A stretch of DNA of 64,000 bases from Lateolabrax maculatus (lineage: Eukaryota; Chordata; Actinopteri; Acropomatiformes; Lateolabracidae). The notes under the pieces are model-generated. The model searched no databases. It was not told where the DNA came from and worked only from the letters and a program-made list of their open reading frames with translations. Shown piece by piece: positions 36,105 through 49,600 of the stretch (within the stretch, counting starts at the first letter, position 1; every line of letters begins with the position of its first letter). The position numbers and the translations under genes were made by a program. The stretch spans positions 1,742,001 to 1,806,000 of the forward strand of contig CM062196.1 in the NCBI GenBank assembly GCA_031216445.1, read 5' to 3'.

Positions 36105-39100
36105 CTGAGGGGACACAGAGAAGACGGGGGTCAATCAAGCTGGCTACTCAGGAATGTAGAGGTGAAATCATTCAGGATGTATATTCCTGTAGTAAAACCT
36201 AATCTCCTGCCTCAGGTCGATCTAATGCACATACATTTTAAGGCGCTGTTTAAATGTTTTTTTTTTTGTCCAAATTTTCACTCAATTTCCTACAAAAAGA
36301 CTGCAATTCTACTCTTAGGAGGGAGGAAGACTGCCATTTGGCTGTTTGGACTGTTTAATTGGTACACCTCCAATGTATTGATTCCAATTAATTGTAAGCA
36401 TAATGTATCAAGTGTTTGAATCACCAAACAGGCAAACAGAATTAGTAATGAATGAATCGTTACTTGTGTTCAGTATTTAAGCGATGGTTGATTTAAACAG
36501 GAATGTACGAATAATTACAAAGTTCTTTCTCTGAAACATCCTGGGAAACTATTAACCTGTAAAATGAAGCGATACTCTGTGATGAGCTCTAATTCCTGCA
36601 CTTTAAAGGTCACTGACAACAAAAAGTGCCACTTTGACTTCGGATATTCTTCCATTTCTGCTATGGAACAATTGTAAAATAGTCATTTGATTTGAGGTCC
36701 TACAGTTAATGCTACCTGCCAACCAAGGATTATGGTATTTCCTAACATCACTGTTAATAAGAACTTCATACGTGTCTCTTAAAGTCTGATAATCTTTCCA
36801 GAATCCTCTTTGAAAGTTCTTCTAGAAGCTGTTTCTGGAGTTGGAATGTCAACTTAGTGTAGATGGAAGGATGAAACTTTACTTATTAGCAAATGAATGT
36901 GCAGCAGCTTGGGATTGTGCTGACACAAGTGTCAGTGTCTCTCTTCTATGCAATAACTTATTTTTAGTGTTTTGACCTGCCTTAACTGACTCATGCTGCT
37001 GTTGTCTTACTCCTTTTACTGATACATTTCCTGTGTCTTTTTAAAAAAATGCTTTGAACTGTGTTTTGACAAGTGTAGCTACCAGTACAACAGCTCGGAC
37101 ACAGTATCAGCAAGAATACTATGTCAAAGATAGTGATTAAACTCTATAGTAATGTTTGATGGTGAAGTCGTGAGCTGCATTATTTTGTAGTTTTTCTTAG
37201 ATTCTGGCGCCCTCATGTACGATGCCATGTGTACTCACACGACAGAGCAGGCGTAGCAGCCCTTTTTGCTGCTTTCTCGGATGAGAAACGCTCCGTCTGG
37301 CTTCCCCATGAGCAGCTCCTCTGACTGCGTCCTGTTCAGGTCCCCGACGAACCAGCTCTTCTCGTCGTAGTGAGGCAAGTTCTCATCCTCCTCGCTCACA
37401 AAGTAGCCTCTGCACACACATGCAGTTACACAACATTAGACACGTGGTGAGCATGGAGGAAATGTAATATTCTCAGTACCCCGAATGAGGACGGATTAAA
37501 TTAACAACAGTTGCTCTGTGCACAAAGACATATGTACAGTAACAGTGTTAACCCCATTTTATTATTTTTTTTTGTCTTCAATCACGGGCTTGGCAGACGA
37601 AAGGAAGAAAAATTAAAAAGGAGAGACTCACTCGTCAGTGTTCTCGTTCTTGATTCCCAGCCAGTCGTTAATTCGTTTCTGACGAACTCCTTTGTGATTG
37701 AGCCAGCTAGAAAGAGAGAGAGAGAGAGAGAACCATTACTACTACTACTACTAAGAATCAGTTGAAAAGGCTCCTTTCATTTACAACATTGTTTATGGTG
37801 CAGTGAACAAGCATAAGACTGAACAGAAATCAAATTAGTGAGCTTCCAACTAATGTCCTCGCAGAATGAGCTGTTCGACTCGTTCCTGGAAATAAAGCAG
37901 GAAATCTCCAGCTGAACCTTCAGTAAGAAGAAACACAAGTTTCTAATCGAGCAGCTTGACGGTCACGGACTGTCTGTTTTTTTGGGGCTTTGGACTAAAA
38001 AGTCTCCCTTTTCAGTTGGCTTTACAGTTTATACTATGTCACTTATCTCTTAAAACATCTTTCTTGTGAACAAGTGACTTAATTTGTCGTGGATTAGACA
38101 AAGCCATGCATTCCCAGGTTGGTTATGTTATCTGATGTTTATCATTGTTGGAGGTTGGGTTCAGAATGTACTTAGCCTTAAACATAATCCTGCTTCCAGA
38201 GACAAACCCCTAAATTTCCTGGATACTTGGTCTGATACTTGGCCTTTGAGTCTAGCTCTCATCCACACATCCATTTTCGTTTCGATATTAAACAGTTCAG
38301 GAGGGTGAACGGGTTTGTTTATACTTTCTGACAAACAGGACTCCAGGCCTGTCTAACAGCACGAAAACCACGATCATGCCTGTTTTTCCCAGGTCACAGT
38401 CCATCAATACACTTCACACTCTGTTAAACTGAGTGTGTCCTCAGAACTCATCCTCTGAGAACACACCATCCAGTGTCTGCCTTCATGCAGTTCTCATAAT
38501 CAATTATGTCCCCTCTACTTACACTAGATACTGGTCCCTGATCTTGCGGAGCTGTATGAGGTCGGGCTTAAGGCTGTTCATCTTTTTGTCTGTCTCGCGG
38601 TTGTCCATGGCTTGTGTCTTCAGGTCCTGTTCCAGCCGCACCTTGCTGTCGTGGATCTCTCCGAGCCGGGACTTGAGCTTCTCGTAGTTCATCATGATCC
38701 GCTCGATCTCCTTGTCGTTGCCCTCGCGGCGGAAGCGCTCGATGTAGTCCTTGCTGTAGCGCTCCTGCGTGTGGCACTGCTCTTCGAAAATCTTGATGGT
38801 CTCATTGAAGGCTTCGATGGCTGTGCGCTTCATCTGGATCTCCTGAGGGGGGAGGAGGAGGCGTGTGAGTGAGGCACAACGGGAAGCATGTTAAAACCCT
38901 AAAAACATCTAAACTTCAGTCATTAATACCGTAAGTATATGCATACCTGCGACGTCTTGGTGTATTCTTCGTACAGTCTGTCGTACTCTTTGCTCTTCTC
39001 TTGGTACTGATTGTGGTATTCCTGCAGCTTCTTCCCCACGGCGTCAATATTATCCTCCTTTACCAGCTGGTCCTGAGGGATCGGGGGGGGAGGAAGAAAA

Positions 39101-41735
39101 AAGCTGCGTGTCAAGAGTGTGAAAGCATGAAGAGCTATTTGTAATTAAGGATGGAGGGAAAAAGTGCACGTGCATGTTTGCTCCCTTCATCCCCGGTTCT
39201 GCTTACCCTGAACAGGCTCGTTAATAAACCACCCACATTGCCCTGGGAGCACGGCAAAGGTGCGCACGCTCGGGGATGTTGCACCGCTCCGAGTAATGAC
39301 TCGCCTGGCAAACGAGCAGCGCGAGGGAGGAAGGGAATAAATGCAACAACGGGCCTTTGACACCTCAGATGTGTGCAATATTTCAGCGAGCAGAGATCTT
39401 GCTGCCGCTGCAGTTTGGAGTGGAAGCACCCAGATATGGAGGAGGTGGGGGGGTTACAGTCGGAAAAGTGTTTCAAATGGAGCACAACTGATGAGAAGAT
39501 CGTAAGAGGGAGTCAGCCTCCAATATCAAGAAATGACTAAACTCTTAAAAGGAAGATTGTACATTTTTTCCTGGTTTTTGGTTACGATCACATCTGACTC
39601 GCCAGCTTCACTGCAGATGTGCCAACACCAGAGGACACAGCCGTGCAAATGAGTCCAACATGAGCTACCAGACAGGTTTTCAAACAAAGGAAGTTCAATC
39701 AAATATTCTAAACCCCTTCTTTAGAGGAGAAAACACATCTGAAACTCATTCATGTCTGATCCCCAATGTTGGGAGCCTTCCCCTTGATTTGAACTAAGAG
39801 TCCTGGAAAGTGGTCGGGGATGTCCGTGTACACTGTTTGGCCATACAGAGTACACCAAGTAGTCCTTGTTTTTCTATAAGAAAGCTGATGAACGCTTTTG
39901 GTGTTTTAGTTACTAATAATACCCAGGTTGTAAAGGTCCTGAATTTATCCTTTCAATAAAGTCATACCAAATGGACAATGTGCGTCTTGTTGAAAGTGTG
40001 TGTGTGTGTTACTGCATGTTATCGTGTGCTTTGTGTGTGCTGACCTGCTGGAAGCGGGAGATGGGGTACATGAGTTTGACGTCCAGTTTGGTGTTGTACT
40101 GAGCCAGAGACTCGTGTCTGTAGTGGCTGATGAGCTCCACCACCGAGCTGAACGTCAGGGGGTCGGAGAAGCCGTACTTCCCGTCCCGATGGTAGATCTT
40201 GATCAGCTTGTTGTTGCCCCCTTTCCTGAATGCAAAAAGAAATGAGGATACAAGATAAGTACATATCGACACCACATTCAAACCTTTTATAGTGGAAAAT
40301 GCATCCCCAAACCGAAATTCTACTTAATCTTTACACTTTAACAGCTTCTGCTTCAGGGCTCAGTTCCCCCTCAAGCACTTTATTTCCAGGGCAGTGGGCG
40401 ATTTGCTCCAATTTACCAGAATGCTGCGTGGGCAAAATCCTTCTCAACACATGATTTCCCTCAATCTGCAGTTAACTAGAGGGATAGCTGCATAAAAGTG
40501 GAGCAGAAAAAGTAATCTACTGCTCCTTCCAGCCTCCATATATCCCACTGTGGTTTTGAATGCACTGCATTCAAGACACTCTAATATAAACAAAGACTTT
40601 ACCTCAGTGTGAGGGTGTAGTCGCCCTGCATTTTGGTGGAAGCGTCCCGAACTAGGAAGGTCCCATCAGGCATGTCTCTGAGCTTATCATTCACCTCTTC
40701 CCTGGAGACAAAACAGAAAGGAAAAAGAGTGTTTGAGTGATCCGTGTACAGATGGTGTTCATTTACAAAGTCTGCCTCCAATTATCAGTGACAGGGGAAG
40801 AAGACTTTCCCCGCAGCCACACACCTCACAGTAAACAGTCCATCAATTAAAAGATGTGGGGAGAGACTGGACAGACTGGTCCCAGGCAACAGTGCCTCTG
40901 TATCACTCTGGATGTGTGTGTTAAAGGTGGCAGACTGGCTGTCTGCACTGTAGGTGTGGTTATCATCTGAGTGTGTGTCTTTGTGTGGAGAGATAACCTG
41001 CTATAAAAGGAAGGTAAGGCAGTGGCTGAGGCCGAAACAGTGAAGATTCGGTTCCTATCAAATAAAAGGTTAATATCCCACCCAACTGACTTAATAAGAT
41101 AATAAATATAATAATCAGCCTGTAAAACCAGCCTGGCAGATGTATCAGTCAGTCACTAACTTTAGACACAGCATGTGTGTGTTGAGTGTGTGTTTACCTG
41201 GATATGTCACCCCAGTACCACTCAGCCTCTTGCAGGGAGCCTCCATCCTTGCCATTGCTGCTGCCCCCTCCCACCCCGACTGTGGACGGCTGCTGGGGCT
41301 TCGCTGGCTTCGGAGGAAGAGCTGGAGGAGAGAAAGGGAGACTATGTTACGGTTGAAAAATATATACAAACACTGTAACTTGACCTCAGATTTCTGTGTT
41401 TTCTATAACTCAGCAGCAAAGTTCAACCATCCATCCATGACGGAGAGGAAGCAGGGCACTGTTACACTACTCAAGTTAAAATAAAAGATATTTTATTACT
41501 TTAACATTTAGAGTCTGCTTTGTAGGACCATATACAATTACACAACAAAAAGCTTGACACACTGTCCATTCATTCCCAAACATGCACTCATACTTCATAT
41601 GCAAATTCTAACACAGGAGCTGTATTTACATCCCCACACAAATGCAGCAGCGGTGCAGCCGGTGACCGTATTGTTATTAATCACACAGGCAAGCAGTGCC
41701 ATGACAAACACAGCCCATACATCATCACAGTAATT

Positions 41736-41784
<49 letters not shown>

Positions 41785-42625
41785 CCTTAAAGCAGAGTGA
41801 AAGTTATCGGCTGCTTGTCAGAGGTTTCCTGAGGCGGGATGTGGAAGTTTGTTACACCTGCCAACACTCTTGTTTTCTTAGAGTCTCTCCCGTCTTTGAA
41901 CTCATCACCCCACCAAGCTGCTGTAGGGAAACTTCCTGTTAATATTCTGTGCTTGTTATCGCAGCAGATAATGTTACACATCTGGAAGAAACTTGACTTT
42001 TAGCTTCTGGTTTGCACTGTGGATCATATTTATGGCTGTTGCCCTTCAACAATAACTCAATATATTGAGGAATATTGTGTCAGCCAGATTATTAAAGGCT
42101 TTTTAAACTTTACAGTAAAGGTTTGTTGATTTTTGGGGGGCAATCAAACAATCTACAAAACCAGGAATGCATGTCGCCCAGTGTCAAACGTTGGCACAGA
42201 CTCCGTGGTTACATTTGTAATCTTGTTTATGTATTCACTGAATTTATTCATTTTGCCAATTTTAGACTTAATTTGATTTAGGCAAAGTTCCTGCTGCTTG
42301 TGTTTAGACATCATTTAACCTTTAAAAAGTTTGGCTTCTGTTGTTAAATAAAAAAGTGGGTTTGTAGAAAAACGTATGTAAGTCAAAGTTAGTAAAGAAA
42401 AATCGCCTCAGTGACCCATCAGTCAACTTTAGACAGCTTCTCTTGGTTCTGAATGTGAGGAGACGCTCTTGTTTACTTTTAGATCAGACTGCACCTTTAA
42501 GTCTAGATAACAACAACAACCAACCCAGGGCCGCGTTTTACAGAGTGAACAGGCTAAAGCACAGAAGCTCTTTTGTTTGCTGCCATGTTTGTGTGCCAAA
42601 CAGAGCTAGCCTGAATATGACCCAC

Positions 42626-42657
<32 letters not shown>

Positions 42658-42744
42658 AAGGTTAACAAGTCTCCAGGCACATCTGGATACAGTTTAAGGA
42701 ACAGCAGTGTAATTACTGGAGAGCTCCTACATCACAAATCAGTT

Positions 42745-42803
<59 letters not shown>

Positions 42804-45172
42804 CTGATGTGCGTGGCGTCCTTTAAAAGGGGAAAGTACACTGATGAATGTACCCTGAAATGCCACCGGAGGAGCTCAGCTCACGTGAGGGAGGCTGGAG
42901 CGTCCCGGAACATTCTGGCCTCGCAAATTACCAGACGACACGCAACACAGAGGCAGGCGGGGGAGTTCCCACAATGCACGGGGAGAGCTGAATAAGGCTG
43001 GAGAAATGACACCCAATATGATTTCTGTGCATGTGCGGTAACACGGTGAACGTGTCACCTCGGTCACGGCTGCTGTGTTACTGTGACTGATTGGAACGCT
43101 GAACACACAAACCCCTCTGACTCTGCCGTTACACACGATTAGATTCAGATTTTCCTCGTTAACATCCGACAACTGTACAATAAACTATGTTTCTGTAGTT
43201 ACAGTTTGGCCACTTGGGGGCAGCAGGAAGCTAAAACACAATCGGACAGGTTTGAAAAGTGATAAACTAAGTTTCTAAACTGCTGCTACATGTAAGCAAA
43301 CATCATGTCATCATCACTGGAGCCGATGTTTCTGTCAGCCTGACGAACACAAGTCCAATTTTAGCTCTGGTTTGCAGGATATATATGTTCTGTTTATATT
43401 CATTGTCAAATAAAAACTTAAATAGTTAGTTTGCATGGTTGAACTTCAGCAAACTAAAAGGCTGCTTGGGGCCCCTCAGCCACCAGGGGGCCCTAAAACT
43501 CGCTAATTAACTATGTAAACTGTTATTTTGGAACAATTTAAATTTTAAGAAAAGGTTTGGGGTCATTTTTAATATTTAAATTTCCATACAAAAAGGACTG
43601 GACTGTAGCCTAGGGTCGGGGTCGGGGTCCACGACCTCTACTTAGGGCCCCACAAAGGGTTTCACTGGCCCTGGATGCTAATGATCCTCTTTGTTAGCTG
43701 ACTTACTATCTACACCTGCCGTCTCATAATGTGTGTGATTTCAAAAGCCTACAGGACGTCGTGCGTTACGAGCACAGGTGAAATACACGATCTGAATTTA
43801 CAAAGAGAACTGGTCACAGTGGCAACTGTAAACACCCCGGGACCTCCAGCTCACTTCCTGCTGGGAAAACCTCATCAAAAGAGGTTGGACTGCTAATAAA
43901 AAATAATTGGGACGCATATAAACACACACAGAGCAGATGAGTTTCAGTTCAGAGGAATGTAGTAACGCAGCGGCAGCTCTTCTGCCTCTCCTGTTCCCTT
44001 TCAACCCCGCTGTCCTCCTCACTTTTTCCCCTCGCTCGCCCTTCGACTTCTTTCTCTCCTCCTCTTCCCTCCCTCCTCTTTCACGTCACCACGGCAGTCA
44101 GTCAGTCAGTCAGTGCAGCCAAAACACTCATTCTGCAGCTGCACTGTTCCCCTCCGTCAGCACTTTATAGACTCTCTCACACTCACACACTTCCAAGGAT
44201 GGACAGACTGCAAATCCACTTCATACTTAAATAAAAACTTTTGCACAATTTAGAAATTTCTGGAAAGTGGAAAAAATAAGAGAAGTTATGCAAGATAAAC
44301 TAAATATTGGTCTAACAGATCTGAACACACACATGCATCTGTGTGTGTGCGCATGTTGTTCCCAGTGTGGAAGGATCACACAAAGGACTGTATCAGAAAA
44401 AGGACAATAGGTGGGTCACCAGGGCTACAACTAATTATTTCATAAGCAGCTGATCAAAAAAATTGCTTTGCTTATTTGTAAATAAAACTTTTATTATTAA
44501 TAAATTGTCTGAAGTCATTTAAGCAACATGTCAAAAATGAAATTATTATTATTTACATAGATATAAAAATGCATAAAAACAGCAAATCCTCACAACAAAG
44601 AAGCTGGTAATATTACCTGATAAATTACTAAATGTGATGAACTTACTCTAAAGTGTCATTACTTTTTACCCACGACTTTAAGCTTTACTATGAGAAACAA
44701 CAGGACAATGACCAGCGCACGCACACACACAAACACACACACACACTCCTTTGTTGCAAAGGTCCAATGAAAACTTGAAGCATTAAATCAGGCAGTGTCA
44801 GTGACTTCTGCAGCATCTACAGAGCCTCGCTGATCAATACTTGTCTAAGTCTGCTCTTTTCAACATCTGACCTGCATAAAACAAGTCAAAAATACTGATG
44901 ACAACCGTCCCACCAAAGAGGACAGAACCAGAGAATGTCAGAAAATATAAAAAACTATACATATTACACAATTATGTTGTTTTAAATCTGTATAAAAGAA
45001 AAACCAGTCACTAAGAGAGAGCAAGAGGGACGGTGAACAAAGGCGACCGTCAGCGCAGCCTCCCTCCCCCTCACCAGACAAAGAAGGCACACACACACAC
45101 ACACACTATCACTTATCACACATACAGGCAGAAACCCACAGCTCTCCTGAACAATGACTGTCAGCACGGACT

Positions 45173-45254
<82 letters not shown>

Positions 45255-45375
45255 ATCGATACGAGTCTCTGCCATCCTTTGGCTAAATAGCGAGTCTTAG
45301 AAATTGTGTGCACACAGCTGATCAGTGGCACGGTCCCTTTTCGGGGCAGTGCAGCAGTGACCGCACGTTAAACAG

Positions 45376-45407
<32 letters not shown>

Positions 45408-46300
45408 ACTAAAAACTCAAAGCATGTGGCATGAATGAATATCTGCTTCTCAATCTGTTTTATTTCCACAACTTTCTACATCTGGACAAAGTAAGGAACT
45501 GCAGGTGGTGTGTGTGAGAGCATCTACAGTTTGTGGGTGTGTTTCAGTGTCACGGCTGTGAAAGCATGCACATGCACGCGCACGCACGCGCACGCACACG
45601 CACACAACAGCGCGAGACTCTTTAGTTTTCCAATCCGAGTCCAGATTTCTGCAACATTTGGGCTGCAACTAGTTAATATTTTATATTTGACTAAAATGTC
45701 AGAAAATAGTTCCCAATTTCTTAGATCCCAATGCAAGATGCATGAAATTTATCTTTTTGTCTAAAATGGAAAAATATTAAAATTACCATTTATATAAATT
45801 AATATATAAGAACAGGGAAAAGCAGTAAATCCTCACATTTGAGAAGTTGGAACCTGAGACTGTTTGACATTTTTGCTTGTTAAGCTACTTTCTGTGGAAC
45901 AGCTGATCGTTGCAGCACTAATTCCCAAAGTTGTAGAGTACAAAAGCACACGAAGCAACAGAGAAAGACACAAGACAAACGCACACATACACACACGTTA
46001 GGTAATGTGCTGCACAAAGAATCAAAGAGAAGGGAAAAGGAGAGAAAGACAGAAGAGTGAAACTTGTATAAAATGTAAATAAATGGACACCGATTGGTGC
46101 AGGACAAGAGAGAAAGAAAGCAAAGACAAACAAAGGCAGCAACAAAAAGAAAGAAAAATACACCAAAAGACCAAATCTGTCCCGCTGTGTCTCTTACCGT
46201 CCTCCAACATCGCACTCTCTGTTAACTGCATGCTGCCACTCGTCTCTCAGCTGTTTCCCTCCTCCCTCCTTCTCTCTCATTCACTCTCCCCCTCTCTGTT

Positions 46301-46336
<36 letters not shown>

Positions 46337-46583
46337 TCTCCTCCTCCTCTACATCCTCCTCCACCACCACCTCCTCCTCCTGCTCTCAGCTCCGTCAGAC
46401 TGAAGAAAAGAGCGAGCGAGGCTGATCCTAAAAGACGGACGACACGCTAACTAATCCCTGCACGGAGGCCCGCCCCCTCGGCCAATCAGGAGGCAGCGAG
46501 GGGCGGGCTGTTCCAGGGAGAGAAAGAAAGAAAGAAAAGAAAGGAGGGAGGTGGAGTTACCCGGTGGTATATCTATTCATTCT

Positions 46584-46647
<64 letters not shown>

Positions 46648-49600
46648 GAGCGCTCAATCAACAGGTCATCTCCCGTTGAATGCAGTCGACTGTGCACGTG
46701 AGACTCGTTTATTCACTCATTTATACTTTATTTCAGTCACTTTGGTCTTTACTTTTAACACAAAGCTGAAAACTAAATATACACTGTAATCTGACAAATA
46801 GTTCTGCAAAGCAAATACTCACATTTGAGAAGCTGCAGCCAAAGAATGTTTGTTCTTTTTGCCTACAGCAACCTTTTCCCTCACATGTAGACACAGCCGA
46901 CCAACTGCCACTCAACTAATATGAATAAAACTCATCAAGTCCAGTTATTTGATTTCTTTAATAATTAATTTCCTTCAATTGAACAGTACTTCAACATTTC
47001 CCCCCAGAGAATTCCACAATTTGATTCAACAAATCTGCTTTTATGTCGTGCATATACAGATTTTTAAAATAACATTTTCGATCTTAGAAAAAACCCGTTT
47101 AAACGTCGTTTAACGGATCCATCTCCATGACAACTGAGCAAACTGGATAAAGACTGCGATACGGTTGAAAGCTCCGGAAGAAGCTGGAGCGTAAAGCTTT
47201 GAGTTGGGATTCTTTTGTCTACTATTGACTACTATTCCCAAGACCAACAATGACTTCTTCTCTAATACTTTGACACCTTTGTCTTTATACATGAACTGCA
47301 CGATGTCGATCCTCTCATCACTCAGAGACACATATGGACATTTACGAGCCACACGTCAATGCAATCGTGCAGATGATGATTACGTCCTGCGTGTGAAGCA
47401 GCTTTGACATCTCCGCTGTGCACAAACGATGCCACAGACCTGCTCAGCTGCTGTCATTTACACCCACAGCAGCAGGTCTTCACTGCTGGGTTTTCCCATT
47501 TACCAAAGAAAGAAATTATGCTCATTTACCCTTTTTCCAAAACAGTTTTTTGTACTTCCCATGTAGCCATGTCTGATTATTTTATGTCCTTTAGAAATTG
47601 GCACTTGAAATGTGTGAAGTTAATCCATCACAGTAACCAACATCTCTGTCCAAAGGATTTCTTCGATCACAACTAAAATTGAAAAATCTGTTTCTCCAGT
47701 GTAATCCCCCTCTGCAGGTGAGTGGAGTCATGCAGAAAAATCTATAATAATCTAGTCCTCATCAGACCAGTGTAGAGCTGGTTGATAGATCACATTATTA
47801 ACAATAACATTTTCCCACTATAGATCATAATATGGCAAATGTAGACAAATTACATTACCAAATGTTAAATGCTGTGACAAAAACCTTTACAACTCATTCA
47901 GTGTAGCTGCGAATCATTAACAGAATTTAGTAAAACATCATAATATCATATCATCCTGATATGATTCCACTGACAGATTGAGTAGATGGACCCTCATGGG
48001 CAATTAGTTGATTATCACAGGCAGCTCTGCTGCTTTTATTGTTATAGTTGCATAATAATGCAGTGTGCAGACAGGTTCGTATCATCTGCACTGCAATAAC
48101 ACAATTTCCCAAAATCAAATGCAGACATGATGTAAACTGTGATGGAGACGGATCTCAGAGCAAGTTTCAAGCCTGAGCAAGTAGATGTGAACAGAAGCTA
48201 CCTGGAAGGTAATGCGATGCAGTACATGGGATTTACTGCAAATGAGCCAAGACATGCAAAAAAAAAAACTCTGGTATTGTCCTTCAACAATTATGTCCCC
48301 CCCCCCCCCACACACACAAACACACAAGTTGCCAGTGGAAACACAGGCTTTGCCCTCCCCCGGGGGGGCAGTGGCACTCCACCTGTGCTAATCATCCTGC
48401 ACACAAAGGCAACACACACACACACACACACACTATAACTGTCACTGAGGCTCACACGTTTCAATTCCAGTGTAATAAATATTCTAATGAACATCTGCGG
48501 GACGCTTGTCTTCCCTTTTCCCTCCACTTCTCTCCTCAACCCTTTTATCATCCCTCTTTCCCTCTCTGTCGTTTCTCCCACTTCTCAGCCTCTCCGGCAG
48601 CCCCCCCCCCCCCGTCTCCGTAGCTCTTTAGATTACATGTCAGGTATGCTAAGACAAAGACACACACACACACACACACACACTCTCTCTACATACGGAA
48701 AGAGACAAAGACTCGGTGGCGATACAGAAAGATGCAGAGGGGTTTAGCTGATGTGATTGATGATCTCATGAGCTCATTCGGGCATAAGAGGTGACACACA
48801 CACACACACCACACACACACTCAGTCCAAAAAGACCAACAGTACTGTACAACACGCTGCAGGTAGGAGCTGCAGAAAAGTCGAGAAGCTTGACTCAATCC
48901 TGATTTTGCAAAACTGAAATATATTTCTGTCATTGCTGACTGCGTTATTCACTCCATGGTATGAGCACAAATGTTGAGTGTTTTTTTGTTTTTTTACACA
49001 TCGTGACTACTTGTCAGCCGTGACAATGACACCATATATGCGTGGATGAATGAATGGCTCTGGATGCTGTGAAAGCCAAAGTCCAGTGGCAGTAAAGTGT
49101 GTGAATCACCAGCAAAAGAGCCAGTGTGTCGCGTCTACAACCCGGACGCATTGAGGAGCACTGTCGATTCACTCGGACACAATGCTCGAGAGACAACGCT
49201 GGGAAAGAAAGAAAGAGAATCAATTCCTCTCTCGTCCAGCCAGGAGGGGGGGGAAGGAGGCGTTAACTTAGATATTGCACCAGTCCACTTAACTTAGACC
49301 TCAGAAATCAATGTTGCACTTCAGGATGCAACCAGAAATATGGCTCTGCATGCATCTCCAATGATATTTTCTTCCTACGTGCTGACATAAACTTCACATA
49401 GGGTGACAATATAGTTTAAATCATTGTGATCCAAATGTTGAAATACTTTCTTTGATAGAGTGTCTTAACCTAAGGGGATTTCTTTTTTGCCACAGATAAG
49501 ACATAATACTGCACTTCACGGTGGCTGCAGAATACACAGCACACCTCAGGAGATAGATGGAGGAACAGAAGGGAGGGGAAAAGGAAAAAAGGGGACAGAG

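Noticed and set aside
35732..36202. 156-residue plus-strand frame
   Set aside because: Antisense shadow of coding exon 9 plus flanking low-complexity sequence.
39135..39485. Open frames on both strands in pik3r3 intron 4
   Set aside because: GC-moderate intronic DNA; in-frame joining to exons 4 and 5 is already complete without it and no family sequence is present.
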